Below, one piece after another: positions 24,088 through 33,015 of a stretch of DNA of 64,000 nucleotides (positions within the stretch are counted from its first letter, which is position 1; each line of letters opens with the position of its first letter). The position numbers were made by a program, and so were the translations under genes. The stretch covers positions 62,001 through 126,000 of the forward strand of contig NZ_ATAX01000003.1 in NCBI RefSeq assembly GCF_000571935.1, read 5' to 3'. The DNA comes from Ruminococcus flavefaciens 007c. Its GTDB lineage: Bacteria; Bacillota; Clostridia; Oscillospirales; Ruminococcaceae. The notes beneath the pieces were generated by a model. The model searched no databases. It was not told where the DNA came from and worked only from the letters and a program-made list of their open reading frames with translations.

Positions 24088-25365
24088 TCATGCTCCTTTA
24101 GCTTCTTCGATTACTTCTTTCTGCTTCCTTTTCTTCTTTTTCTCCTTCGGCTTTTCGTCGGGATAATACCTGTGCTGGGATATATTGAGCATAATGCCCA
24201 TTTCCGCCAGCTGCATTATAAGCGCCGTACCGCCGTAGCTGAAGAAAGGAAGGCTGATACCTGTATTCGGTATAAGATTGCTGACAACGGCAAGGTTGAG
24301 CACCGTCTGTATGCCTATCTGAGTGGTGATACCAACTGCTATGAGCATACCGAAGCGGTCCTTGCAGCGTACAGCTATGGAATAGCCTTCTACTATAAGA
24401 AGGAAAAATACGATGATTATTGCCAGCGCGCCTACAAATCCGAGCTCCTCGCATACAATGGGGAAAACGAAATCGTTCTTGGTCTCTGGGAGATAGAGGT
24501 ACTTCTGGCGCGAATTGCCCAGTCCGAGACCGAAAAGTCCACCTGAGCCGATAGCGATAAGGGAGTTTGCTGTCTGCCATGTTTCGTTAAGCTTGTCGGC
24601 AAAGGGATTCTGCCATGACTTTATACGTACCGCAACGTAGCTGTCCGGCACATGAGCCTGCCATGAGATATAGGCAATGGCAAAGCCGAGAGCTCCTGCC
24701 CCCAGTGCAAGGAAATGCTTCCTGTTGACACCGCCGCAGAGTATCATGGCAACTGCTATGGTACCGATAAGTATGATACCGGAGATATGCTTCTCAAGGG
24801 CGATGAGGAGGACATACACACCGAGTATCACCGCATATTTCACGATACCCGTGGTAAAGCTGTTCATTTTGTCGCTGTCACGCTCCATACTGTAGGCAAA
24901 GAAGATGATCAGTGCCAGCTTTGCTACCTCCGAAGGCTGAAGATTGAGAGGTCCGATGTCTATCCAGCGCCGTGCGCCCATGGTTCCGCCCTCATCGTTA
25001 CCGATAAGAAGAACCGCTATGAGCAGCACAATGCCAAGAATATAAAACAGGCTGGCTATATTCAGCTTTTTAAGCACAGGCAGTTTAAGATTCTTGAAAT
25101 TGTGATAATCCATTTTCATAAAAAAAACCATGGCGATAAAGCCGATAACTGCATTTTTCGCCTGATTTTTTGCATAGTACAGTCCGTCGCCCCCATGCTC
25201 ACTGTAAGCCCACGCATAGCTTGCAGATGACATCATAACGATACCTACTACAAGAAGTATCATTACATAAGCAAAGAACGACAGACTTATATCGCCTCGT
25301 CTGCCTCCCGAAAAGGGATTCGGAACCGAAAGGCGCTTTTTCTTTTCATTTTTGCTTGCAGCCAT
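24088..25365 (-). CDS. ftsW: septal peptidoglycan polymerase FtsW
   Basis: A 425-residue SEDS-family membrane protein with about ten helices. It polymerises lipid II glycan at the septum with its partner transpeptidase, here the SpoVD-like PBP encoded upstream. Family signatures are GARRWIDIGPLNLQPSEVAK near 130, the extracellular loop LPETKNDFVFPIVCEELGF near 290 with the catalytic-site acidic residue, and the closing GISLPFFSYGGTALI near 365. Both tails are basic and cytosolic. murD, which sits next to ftsW in most Firmicutes, is missing here. Confidence 0.95.
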   Translation of the reverse strand: MAASKNEKKKRLSVPNPFSGGRRGDISLSFFAYVMILLVVGIVMMSSASYAWAYSEHGGDGLYYAKNQAKNAVIGFIAMVFFMKMDYHNFKNLKLPVLKKLNIASLFYILGIVLLIAVLLIGNDEGGTMGARRWIDIGPLNLQPSEVAKLALIIFFAYSMERDSDKMNSFTTGIVKYAVILGVYVLLIALEKHISGIILIGTIAVAMILCGGVNRKHFLALGAGALGFAIAYISWQAHVPDSYVAVRIKSWQNPFADKLNETWQTANSLIAIGSGGLFGLGLGNSRQKYLYLPETKNDFVFPIVCEELGFVGALAIIIVFFLLIVEGYSIAVRCKDRFGMLIAVGITTQIGIQTVLNLAVVSNLIPNTGISLPFFSYGGTALIMQLAEMGIMLNISQHRYYPDEKPKEKKKKRKQKEVIEEAKGA

Positions 25366-25400
25366 TTTTCCTCCTTATGGTCTGAAAGATTTTCGCTGTA

Positions 25401-26438
25401 TCAGAATACCAGCAGTGTAATTATTCCCAGAACTCCGAAAATAATGCTGCAAAGCGAAAAAGTTATGACGATCTTATACTCGCTGAAGCCGCTCATTTCA
25501 AAGTGATGATGTATGGGCGTCATCTTGAATATACGTCTGCCCTCTCCGTACTTCTTCTTGGTTATCTTGAAGTAGCTTACCTGTATAACAACAGAAAGAG
25601 CCTCGATGATATACACGAGAGCAACAAGAAGAAGCAACAGGTGCTTGTGAAGGATTAGTCCCACACCTGTTACCGCTGCACCCAGGAACATTGAACCCGT
25701 ATCGCCCATGAAACATTTTGCGGGATTGAGGTTCCAGAGCAGGAAGCCGAGGCAGCCGCCTGCCAGTGCCATAGTGAAGCAGGTCATCTCGTTCTGCTTC
25801 AGGATCGAACAGCACACCGTGAATATCAGCATAGCCACAAATGTGACAGAACCGCACAGACCGTCAACACCGTCGGTAAGGTTTACCGCATTTGTAAGAT
25901 AGATTATCACGGGTATCATCAGTATATAATAGAATATTCCCAGTGAAGGCGATCTCCAGAAGCCCAGGTCGATACAGGTGGAACCGTCGCCGAAGAAATG
26001 TACGGCTGCAAGGAATCCCACTGAAAATACAAGCTGAAGAGCGATCTTCTGCCAGGGAGTAAGTCCGTCATTATTCTTTCTGGCAACCTTGGTATAATCG
26101 TCGATAAAGCCTATAAGTCCGAAGGAAGCCGAGAACAGGATACAGCTGAGAAGCATATAGAAGGGCTTGAAGCTCTCCTTATCCGTAGTATCTATCCCTG
26201 TTTTCCATCTGTATATCCAGTAAGCAGCAATAGCTGTTATCACAGTTGATATGATAAACATGAAACCGCCCATTGTGGGGGTTCCCTGCTTTTTGGCGTG
26301 CCACTTGGGACCATCTTCAGTTTTAATCGGCTGACCGAACTTGATCTTATGCAGGAAGGGCACAAGGAATATACCCGACACCCCTGCAATAACAAACGAT
26401 AATAATGCAGTTACAAGATCAATTACCCAGAAAGACAT
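25401..26438 (-). CDS. mraY: phospho-N-acetylmuramoyl-pentapeptide-transferase MraY
   Basis: A 345-residue membrane enzyme with ten helices that transfers phospho-MurNAc-pentapeptide to undecaprenyl phosphate, giving lipid I. Active-site signatures are PTMGGFMFI near 55, GFIDDYTKVARKNNDGLTPW near 108, NAVNLTDGVDGLCGSV near 187 and MTPIHHHFEMSGFSE near 315. All three catalytic aspartates (the DD of FIDDY and the NLTDG Asp) are present. It sits between murE and ftsW. Confidence 0.97.
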   Translation of the reverse strand: MSFWVIDLVTALLSFVIAGVSGIFLVPFLHKIKFGQPIKTEDGPKWHAKKQGTPTMGGFMFIISTVITAIAAYWIYRWKTGIDTTDKESFKPFYMLLSCILFSASFGLIGFIDDYTKVARKNNDGLTPWQKIALQLVFSVGFLAAVHFFGDGSTCIDLGFWRSPSLGIFYYILMIPVIIYLTNAVNLTDGVDGLCGSVTFVAMLIFTVCCSILKQNEMTCFTMALAGGCLGFLLWNLNPAKCFMGDTGSMFLGAAVTGVGLILHKHLLLLLVALVYIIEALSVVIQVSYFKITKKKYGEGRRIFKMTPIHHHFEMSGFSEYKIVITFSLCSIIFGVLGIITLLVF

Positions 26439-26458
26439 TTTTATAACAACTCCAGTTT

Positions 26459-27898
26459 TTATTTTTTGAGAAGCCTGAGCCCCTCGGCAACCACTTCGCG
26501 CTCGTCAAAATGGATATGCTCCATGCCGGCAAGGATCTGATAATCCTCATGCCCCTTGCCCGCAAGAACTATTATATCACCTTTTTCGGCAATTTTCAAG
26601 GCATGAAATATAGCTTCTCTTCTGTCCGTGACAACATCGTAATTCACAGGCTTATCCTTTACTCCCGCAAGAATATCGTCAATTATGGCCTCTGGCTTTT
26701 CATTGCGCGGATTATCCGAGGTTATGATAAGCTTATCGGCATATTTGGCCGCTGCCTGAGCCATTTTCGGACGCTTTGCCGCATCGCGGTTGCCTCCGCA
26801 GCCGAACAGGCAGATAAGATCGTTTTCCGTATATTCCTTCACACTTCTGAGTATATTCTCAAGTGCGTCGGGAGTATGCGCATAATCGCATATAACTGTA
26901 AAATCAAGTCCTGTGGGGATGACCTCGCAGCGTCCCTTGACGCCGTTGTATTCCTCGATGGCAGGAATGATATTGTCTATGGTAAGTCCTGCTTCAAGGC
27001 AGGCTGCAATAGCCGCCGTGATATTGGACACATTGAACATTCCCGGCATTCTTGTCTTAACAAGGTGGGATTTATCTCCGCTGCAGAACCAGAAGCTCGA
27101 GCCTGTGGACTTTATCTTTATGCCGTCGGCATAATAGTCGGCATTTCCCTTTACGCTGAAGCTCCTTTTCGTACATACGGTCTCACCGTAAAGACGTCTG
27201 CCGTAATCGTCGTCGGAATTAATCACGGCACAGCCGCAGATGTCAAAGAGCATTTTCTTTGCCTGATAGTAGTCCTCCATATCCTTGTGATAGTCCAGAT
27301 GATCCTGTGTAAGGTTTGTGAATACTGCCACATCAAAATAAGAAGAGCCTATCCTGTACTGACACAGACCGAAGGATGAGACCTCCATGACCACATACTC
27401 GCATCCCGCATCTGCCATCTTAGCCAGCAGCCCCATGAAATCGTAAGCCATCGGCGTAGTATTGTCGGTATGGAGTATCTCCTCCCCGATCTCATTCTGA
27501 ATGGTACCCACAAGACCTGTCTTGTGGCCGTTCTTCATGAGAATATACTTTATAACATTTGTGATCGTGGTTTTACCGTTTGTACCCGTGACGCCGATCA
27601 TTTTCAGCTTTTTCTCGGGATGTCCGAACCACGCCGAGCAGATCTGTCCGTAGAGCTTTCTGGAATTTTCCGTGATTATCTGTCTGTCGCCCAGTCCCAG
27701 ATCACGCTCGCAGACCACTGCCGCAGCACCCTTCTCCAGCATTTCGGCAGCGGCGGTATGTCCGTCGAAGCTGCCACCTTTCACGCAGACAAAGAGGCTG
27801 CCCTCAGTCACCTTGCGTGTATCGTCGGTCACGGAGCTTATTTCTGTATCGCCGATAGCTGTAACGGCGTTATTTTCAATAAGATCGCGTAATTTCAT
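26459..27898 (-). CDS. murE: UDP-MurNAc-tripeptide synthetase MurE
   Basis: A 479-residue Mur ligase that adds the third amino acid to UDP-MurNAc-L-Ala-D-Glu. The ATP loop is GVTGTNGKTTITNVIKYIL near 110; the carbamylated-lysine and Mg sites follow (VMEVSSFGLCQYRI, FTNLTQDHLDYH). The residue-3 motif reads DNPRNEKPEAII. DNPR marks meso-diaminopimelate enzymes, while lysine enzymes carry DDPN, so this cell should make mDAP-type peptidoglycan. GGAGG stands upstream. It follows the SpoVD-like PBP by 36 nt. Confidence 0.96.
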   Translation of the reverse strand: MKLRDLIENNAVTAIGDTEISSVTDDTRKVTEGSLFVCVKGGSFDGHTAAAEMLEKGAAAVVCERDLGLGDRQIITENSRKLYGQICSAWFGHPEKKLKMIGVTGTNGKTTITNVIKYILMKNGHKTGLVGTIQNEIGEEILHTDNTTPMAYDFMGLLAKMADAGCEYVVMEVSSFGLCQYRIGSSYFDVAVFTNLTQDHLDYHKDMEDYYQAKKMLFDICGCAVINSDDDYGRRLYGETVCTKRSFSVKGNADYYADGIKIKSTGSSFWFCSGDKSHLVKTRMPGMFNVSNITAAIAACLEAGLTIDNIIPAIEEYNGVKGRCEVIPTGLDFTVICDYAHTPDALENILRSVKEYTENDLICLFGCGGNRDAAKRPKMAQAAAKYADKLIITSDNPRNEKPEAIIDDILAGVKDKPVNYDVVTDRREAIFHALKIAEKGDIIVLAGKGHEDYQILAGMEHIHFDEREVVAEGLRLLKK

Positions 27899-27934
27899 AT
27901 TGTCTGCCTCCTGTCTTTTTCTCTTTTTTCTGTA

Positions 27935-30346
27935 TCAGTCGTCGAACTGCTGTACCTTGAATTTTACTTCTACTGTAGTACCTCGCTGTACCATTTTGCC
28001 CGGTTCGATGCTCTGGCTCTCTACCACAGCACTTTCATCCGAACCTGCTATATTCTTTGCAACAAAGTTGAGTCCGTATGTAGCAAGTGTCTCATTTGCC
28101 AGTGCAGGTGTGCAGTACGAAAGATCCGGCACCATTACGAGGTCATTGGTATTTCCCTTTTCGGTATAAAGGTATACGCAGCCGTCCTTTGCAATATACT
28201 TGCCTGTCTGAGGCGACTGTTCTACTACCTCTATTCCGCTGCCGAACTTTTCATGCTTTACGCCCATACCGTCAAGAGTCTTCTCCGCCTCGTCAATGGA
28301 GAGTCCCTTCAGCATAGGTACGGCTATATCGAGGTTCTGGAGTTCAAGCTCACTGTATTCGGGGCTCTTGTCGAGGTAATCGAGCACCTCTTCCATGATA
28401 TTGCCCGCACAGGGTACAGCGACCTTGCTTCCGTAGTACAGACCGTCATAATTATAAGGCATATCGGCAAGCACAAGAAGAATGAGGTCGGGATGACCGG
28501 CAGGAGTGAAGCACATATAGGAAGCTCCGTACTCCTGTATTCTTTCATTCTCTTCATCGTTATCTGTCATTATGTTGGCATATTCGCTGAGTCGCTGTGA
28601 AGTACCCGACTTTCCGCCGATAGCATAGCCCTTGATATTAACGTTTCCGCTCAGATTGTCGATGACCACTTTTTCCATAGCGTTTCTCATTTTCTCGGAG
28701 GTATCCTCGGAGATGACCTGGCGTCTTACCTTACGCTCGTTTTTAAGAACGATATTTCCGTCTGTATCCACAACCTTGTCGACCACATAGGGCTGAAGCA
28801 GATAACCGCCGTTAACTACGGCGCTGCAGGCTGTTATAAGCTCTATGGGAGTTACCGTTTCACACTGTCCGAAGGAAGAGTATGCAAGGTCGATATGTGT
28901 CATGGCCTTACTTTCGGGTGTAGACTCAAGAGGAGGTATATCGCCCTTTGCTTCAGCATAAAGGTCTATACCCGTCTTTTCAAGGAAGCCGAAGGACTCA
29001 AAATACTCGTGGAACTTTTCCTTTCCGAGAGCCTTTCCTATCGCCATGAACGAAGGGTTGCACGAGTCTGTGAGAGCCTTCTGGAAGGTCTCAACGCCGT
29101 GTCCGTCTGTCTTATGACAGTTTATTCTCTTTTCCCTTTCACCGTCAGGGAGCAGCTCAAATCCGTTGCAGCAGTAAGAGAATTTGTCAATATCAATAGC
29201 CTTTTCCTCAAGTGCCGAGGCTGCGGTGATTACCTTGAATACCGAACCCGGCTCATATCGCTCGCTTACGCACTTGTTTCTCCACTGGCGCTCACGGGCT
29301 TCGGGAGTATATTGCTCAATATCCTTTTCCGTGGGATTATCGATCTTATTCTCCACAAACACCCTGTTGAGCAGCATATCGCTGGAGAGCTCAAAGGGCT
29401 CGTTGAGGTTAAAGCTGGGATAGGTAGCCATTCCGTATACCGCGCCTGTCTGAGGATTCATAAGTATAGCGCACGAACGGTTCTTAACGCCGCTATCCTT
29501 GCTCATTGTCTCAAGATTTTTCTCCAGTATATACTGTATTTCCCTGTCTATCGTAAGATATACGTCCGAACCGTCCTTTGGCTCAAAGGTCTTTGAGTAC
29601 CTGTAAGGCAGCTCCTTGCCGTGAGAATCCACAGCCGAAACTGTTCTGCCGTCAGTTCCGGAGAGATATTTGTTATAAGAAGCCTCTACGCCATATGCTC
29701 CGCCGCCGTAAGTAAAACCGACTACCTGAGCGGCAAGCTCGTTCTGAGGATAATAACGCTTTGTATCCTCCTTGCAGCCTACGGAAACAAATCCCATTTC
29801 ATCGAAGTAAGCGGCTATTTCATCGGCAGCAGCCTTCTCTATCTGGCGGTTGAACTCATGATAGCGGCTGTCCTCATCTATGGCCTTTTTTATAGACTCA
29901 GAGGTAATATTCAGCCTGTTTGCGATAAAGTTAGCAGCCTGTTCCTTGAATTCCTCAGCAGATGCAGGCAGTACATTCATTTCCTTTCCATCTTCATCGT
30001 AAACGGGAGTATATGTACCGTTTGCTTTATCGGTATTGCGCTTGTCGATGCGCTTCTGCAGAGTCTTCATATCCTCTCTGAACATCTGCGGATCCACAAA
30101 TATTTTGTATACAGTAGCACTTTTGGCGAAGGCATAGCCGTTGGCATCATATATAGAGCCTCTGTGGGCAGATATGCTTATAGAGCCGAAGTGCTGGTTA
30201 TTTGCCATTGTCTGGTATTCTTTATTCTCAAGCACCGAGATCCTGAAAAAGTTTCCGACTACCGCAGCAAACAGGGTACTGAAGGCGGCGGTCATCACAA
30301 ATTTTGTTCTGAACCTCATTGCTTTTGACGGATTGGTATTTATCAC
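27935..30346 (-). CDS. SpoVD/PBP2X-like transpeptidase with two PASTA domains
   Basis: An 803-residue class B penicillin-binding protein that crosslinks septal (or spore cortex) peptidoglycan with FtsW. One membrane helix near 20-40 is followed by the PBP dimerisation domain (AHRGSIYDANGYAFAKS). The transpeptidase domain has SVFK (in RYEPGSVFKVITA), SCN (TDSCNPSFMAIGK) and KSGT (IGGKSGTSQRL). Two PASTA domains end it (VPMLKGLSIDEAEKTL and VPDLSYCTPALANETL). PASTA domains mark SpoVD and PBP2X. I chose GTG 30346, which has AAGGAAG 9 nt upstream; an ATG at 30421 has no site and would run through a terminator-like hairpin. Confidence 0.9.
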   Translation of the reverse strand: MINTNPSKAMRFRTKFVMTAAFSTLFAAVVGNFFRISVLENKEYQTMANNQHFGSISISAHRGSIYDANGYAFAKSATVYKIFVDPQMFREDMKTLQKRIDKRNTDKANGTYTPVYDEDGKEMNVLPASAEEFKEQAANFIANRLNITSESIKKAIDEDSRYHEFNRQIEKAAADEIAAYFDEMGFVSVGCKEDTKRYYPQNELAAQVVGFTYGGGAYGVEASYNKYLSGTDGRTVSAVDSHGKELPYRYSKTFEPKDGSDVYLTIDREIQYILEKNLETMSKDSGVKNRSCAILMNPQTGAVYGMATYPSFNLNEPFELSSDMLLNRVFVENKIDNPTEKDIEQYTPEARERQWRNKCVSERYEPGSVFKVITAASALEEKAIDIDKFSYCCNGFELLPDGEREKRINCHKTDGHGVETFQKALTDSCNPSFMAIGKALGKEKFHEYFESFGFLEKTGIDLYAEAKGDIPPLESTPESKAMTHIDLAYSSFGQCETVTPIELITACSAVVNGGYLLQPYVVDKVVDTDGNIVLKNERKVRRQVISEDTSEKMRNAMEKVVIDNLSGNVNIKGYAIGGKSGTSQRLSEYANIMTDNDEENERIQEYGASYMCFTPAGHPDLILLVLADMPYNYDGLYYGSKVAVPCAGNIMEEVLDYLDKSPEYSELELQNLDIAVPMLKGLSIDEAEKTLDGMGVKHEKFGSGIEVVEQSPQTGKYIAKDGCVYLYTEKGNTNDLVMVPDLSYCTPALANETLATYGLNFVAKNIAGSDESAVVESQSIEPGKMVQRGTTVEVKFKVQQFDD

Positions 30347-30378
30347 AGCAGAATTCTTCCTTTCCGCGTTTTCTCTAT

Positions 30379-30413
30379 AATAAAATAAGGCAGGGTATTC
30401 ATGTGCCCCGCCT
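30379..30413 (-). terminator. terminator-like hairpin in front of the SpoVD-like gene
   Basis: The minus-strand RNA forms AGGCGGGG, 10-nt loop, CCCUGCCU, then UAUUUUAUU. All eight pairs hold on this strand (one is G-U), while the plus strand has an A-C mismatch, so it is built for the minus transcript. It may attenuate the dcw message between ftsL and the PBP gene. Confidence 0.6.
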
Positions 30414-30421
30414 CTGAACAT

Positions 30422-30667
30422 CTTTATTTCTTTTTTGGGATGTCCTTTTGTTTTGATACGACGAAGGATTTATCGCTATTCAAGCGTGGGACTGCCGCTC
30501 CCGGGCTTCATTTCCGCCCGAAGTCCGGGAACTGCAATTCCGTTATTCCGATCACCCGCTGTATCTCCGTGTTCTACATATAACTTCGGCATTTATATAT
30601 ATTTTTTTCGTTGCCGATAGTGTTCATTTTAATTACAGGCAGTCCATGTGTTATATTTATATTGGTA
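30422..30667. other. structured non-coding gap between ftsL and the SpoVD-like gene
   Basis: With the flanking hairpin this is about 320 nt without a recognisable gene inside an otherwise tight operon. It contains an 11-bp hairpin (30499-30509 with 30520-30530, loop ATTTCCGCCC), a TCGGCA/TGCCGA pair with a 20-nt loop near 30593-30618, and two tiny overlapping minus-strand frames (MIGITELQFPDFGRK from GTG behind GGAG, then MKPGSGSPTLE). Whether these frames are translated is unknown. Confidence 0.45.
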
Positions 30668-31168
30668 CTACCCTCTGAAATATTCCATGCATTTATCGAA
30701 AAGGGACTTTATTTTCGCGATCAGTCCTTTTTCCTGCTCCGGAATAGTAACGACATCACCTGTCTGAATCTTTTTGTAAGTGATCTGCGAGGAATTGAGT
30801 TTGACCATTCCAAGCGATTGCGCATATTCTTCTATGTTCTTTGCGGACATCTTACTGTCGAGTTCAGACTGGAGTCTTACATTTTCGGCTTCGGCCGTAT
30901 CCAGCTTCTCATTCATGGCAGCTACCTTGTTATACATGGTATTGCGCTTATCAAGTGAATAGATAACCGAGCCAAGCAGTGCGGCAGCCAGTATTGATAC
31001 AAAAACTATCATGAGGATAGAGCCGCTTCGGGCTTCGTTGCTCCTCATCTGTATCTCGGGCTTCTGCTCAGATTCGTCATGCTTTGTGCCGCCTGTTTCG
31101 GTTGTCTCGTCCAACTCGGCATCATCAAAGCTTTCGTCGTTATAATAGCGTACAGTGTTTTCAGCCAT
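30668..31168 (-). CDS. ftsL: FtsL-like division protein
   Basis: A 166-residue bitopic protein. Residues 1-48 are an acidic, probably disordered cytosolic segment, then a membrane helix (SILMIVFVSILAAALLGSVI, about 50-70). A coiled coil follows (VAAMNEKLDTAEAENVRLQSELD, split by the count) and the DUF/FtsL-type ending NIEEYAQSLGMVKLNSSQIT. FtsL is short, fast-evolving and identified mainly by position after rsmH and by this layout. It forms a complex with DivIC/FtsB and FtsQ and activates FtsW and its PBP. It overlaps rsmH by 8 nt. Confidence 0.85.
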   Translation of the reverse strand: MAENTVRYYNDESFDDAELDETTETGGTKHDESEQKPEIQMRSNEARSGSILMIVFVSILAAALLGSVIYSLDKRNTMYNKVAAMNEKLDTAEAENVRLQSELDSKMSAKNIEEYAQSLGMVKLNSSQITYKKIQTGDVVTIPEQEKGLIAKIKSLFDKCMEYFRG

Positions 31169-32102
31169 TGCTTATCGCACTCCTTTCTATTATTCTGAGC
31201 TTAGCGCTTCTGCTTCTGTTGTTCCTTTCGAGTTCTTGTTCTTTAGCCTCTAACGGCTTTCTGTTTATAAGCTTTCCCTGCGGTTTCTTACCGCATACAC
31301 ACTGGGGAAAATCCGGCGGGCATATACAGCCCCTGCACCATTCGGCAAACTTCTGTTTAACAAGTCTGTCTTCAAGTGAATGGAAGGTTATAACTGCAAG
31401 TCTTCCGCCTGCCTTCAGACTGTGGAATGCGTCATCGAGTCCTTTTGAAAGGTGCTCAAATTCTCCGTTTACGGCGATCCTTATAGCCTGAAAGGTTTTT
31501 TTACATGGGTTCTTTTCACGTCTCGCCTTCTGAGGAACACTTTCTCTGATGATATCTGCAAGCTGCAATGTAGTCTCTATGGGAGCGTTTTCTCTTGCTC
31601 TGATGATATTCGAGGCGATCTTTCTGGAGAATTTCTCCTCGCCGTACTCAAATATAATCCTTGCAAGTTCCGATTCCGAATAGGTATTGACAACATCCGC
31701 TGCGCTCATTCCCTCCTTGCTCATACGCATATCAAGCGGGGCATCGGAGTGGTAAGAGAAGCCTCTGCTCCCCTCGTCAAGCTGAAATGATGAAACGCCG
31801 AGATCCATGAGGATACCGTCGGCATATTCTATATCAAGTTCGTCGAGAACTGCTCTGATCTCCGAGTAATTCCTGTGGAATACTCTCGCATTCTTGAACG
31901 CCGACAGCCTTTCCGTCGCAACCGCGACTGCGTCGGGATCTCTGTCCAGAGCTATGAGCCTGCCATTCTCATTAAGGCGGGCTGCTATTGCAGAGGAGTG
32001 ACCTGCACCGCCTGCGGTACCGTCTACATAGACACCGTCGGGACGGATATTGAGTCCTTCAATACATTCCTCAAGCATAACAGGTATATGGCTGAATTCC
32101 AT
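31161..32102 (-). CDS. rsmH: 16S rRNA (cytosine1402-N4)-methyltransferase RsmH
   Basis: A 313-residue SAM-dependent enzyme (formerly MraW) that N4-methylates C1402 in the ribosomal P site. Family motifs: SHIPVMLEECIEGL at the start, VDGTAGGAGHSSAIAARL (SAM loop) near 27, GILMDLGVSSFQLDEGSRGF near 98, and RIAVNGEFEHLSKGLD and AVITFHSLEDRLVKQKF towards the end. Full length. It follows mraZ by 59 nt, the standard order at the head of dcw clusters. Confidence 0.97.
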   Translation of the reverse strand: MEFSHIPVMLEECIEGLNIRPDGVYVDGTAGGAGHSSAIAARLNENGRLIALDRDPDAVAVATERLSAFKNARVFHRNYSEIRAVLDELDIEYADGILMDLGVSSFQLDEGSRGFSYHSDAPLDMRMSKEGMSAADVVNTYSESELARIIFEYGEEKFSRKIASNIIRARENAPIETTLQLADIIRESVPQKARREKNPCKKTFQAIRIAVNGEFEHLSKGLDDAFHSLKAGGRLAVITFHSLEDRLVKQKFAEWCRGCICPPDFPQCVCGKKPQGKLINRKPLEAKEQELERNNRSRSAKLRIIERSAISNG

Positions 32103-32161
32103 TCAATAAAACTCTCCTTCGTCCGGTGTACATACCGGAAACAAAGACAAAAACGTTCGCA

Positions 32162-32593
32162 TCAGATAACCAGCTTATCAAGCACACTGTTGATCTCTTC
32201 CTGAGAGATATTGCTGTTGAATTCTTCCCACTTGGACTTGTTCCATATCTCAGCTCTTCTGTTCGCGCCGATTACTACCACCTCATCGGTGATGCCTGCG
32301 TGGTCTCTGAGCTGCTGGGTGATGAAGATACGTCCCTGCTTATCGGGGACCTGCTTATCTGCACCTGCAAGGAGCTTACGTCTTATGTCGCTTCCCTGCT
32401 TACCGGGTATGGAGTTAAGGGTATCACAATAGTCCTGAAATGCTTCTGGCGAATATACGGCGATATAGGAGTCATCATGTCCCTGACAAAGGTAAAACTC
32501 AGGTCCGAGGACCTCACGGAGTTTTGTAGGGAAGCTCATACGGCCCTTCTGATCTATACTGGGGTAATAAGTACCGCACAACAGATCTGCCAT
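32162..32593 (-). CDS. mraZ: transcriptional regulator MraZ
   Basis: A 143-residue AbrB-like DNA-binding protein of two swapped beta domains, each with a DxxGR signature: YYPSIDQKGRMSFPTKLREV near 10 and VPDKQGRIFITQQLRDHAG near 85. MraZ forms ring oligomers that bind short direct repeats upstream of its own gene and repress the dcw operon. Matching repeats lie just upstream (32632-32676), next to the promoter at 32685-32713. First gene of the cluster. Confidence 0.96.
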   Translation of the reverse strand: MADLLCGTYYPSIDQKGRMSFPTKLREVLGPEFYLCQGHDDSYIAVYSPEAFQDYCDTLNSIPGKQGSDIRRKLLAGADKQVPDKQGRIFITQQLRDHAGITDEVVVIGANRRAEIWNKSKWEEFNSNISQEEINSVLDKLVI

Positions 32594-32631
32594 CGAACTT
32601 CGCCTCTCTTTCCCTTGATCTTAGGAATGAT

Positions 32632-32676
32632 TCACCCTAATTTGGAATTTTTTACATCCAATCACCTTTTTTCACC
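32632..32676 (-). promoter_or_regulatory. MraZ operator repeats, promoter-proximal
   Basis: The minus strand has GGTGA boxes ending at 32672, 32662 and 32632, spaced 10 and 30 nt, so all on one face of the helix at a 10-bp step. They lie from the predicted transcription start into the mraZ leader. Known MraZ sites are GTG-centred direct repeats with 10-bp spacing. Confidence 0.75.
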
Positions 32677-32684
32677 CTAAAACT

Positions 32685-32713
32685 ATTTTATCATTATTCG
32701 GGTAGAATATCAA
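32685..32713 (-). promoter_or_regulatory. sigma-A promoter of the dcw operon
   Basis: The minus strand has TTGATA (32708-32713), 17 nt, then TAAAAT (32685-32690). Transcription would start near 32678, immediately before the MraZ boxes. Confidence 0.8.
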
Positions 32714-32841
32714 GACGGAGTATTTCACAATCATTAACACAGAAATCGCCTATTTTTTGTTGATTTTGTTCAATGATTAATCAAAGGATGTTTAGAAACG
32801 AAACAAACGTTTTTATTTTTGTTAAATTTTTTCTTTGCTTT

Positions 32842-32909
32842 TCACCTTTTTTCACCTTTTTGGAAATTTTACAGGATTTTTTTACCACTGAGCTTCACCT
32901 TTTATCACC
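32842..32909 (-). promoter_or_regulatory. two distal groups of MraZ-type boxes
   Basis: On the minus strand GGTGA occurs at 32905-32909 and 32895-32899 with AGTGG in phase at 32885-32889, and again at 32852-32856 and 32842-32846. Within each group the step is exactly 10 nt. They are 130-230 nt upstream of the proximal boxes, so MraZ rings might bridge the groups by looping. Confidence 0.6.
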
Positions 32910-32976
32910 AAAAAGGAGAAATAAGTCTCCGGATATAGATAGACTGACTCTATCTCCTATCCAAAGACTTATTTCT
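32910..32976 (-). terminator. long inverted repeat after the SpoIID-like gene
   Basis: AGAAATAAGTCT (32917-32928) pairs perfectly with 32965-32976. An inner GGATA/TATCC and AGATAGA/TCTATCT extend the stem to about 24 bp with small internal loops. On the minus strand CTCCTTTTTGG follows. It lies about 40 nt past the SpoIID-like stop and probably insulates that gene from mraZ. Confidence 0.7.
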
Positions 32977-33015
32977 TTTGTTCTGTAAAACACGCGGCAT
33001 ATCGCCGTTTATAAA

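Noticed and set aside
30435..30620. 61-codon plus-strand frame in the same gap
   Set aside because: No ribosome site or promoter, and it runs through the structured hairpin region.
30422..30667. T-box or other known riboswitch in the ftsL-spoVD gap
   Set aside because: No T-box antiterminator core or recognised aptamer sequence is present.
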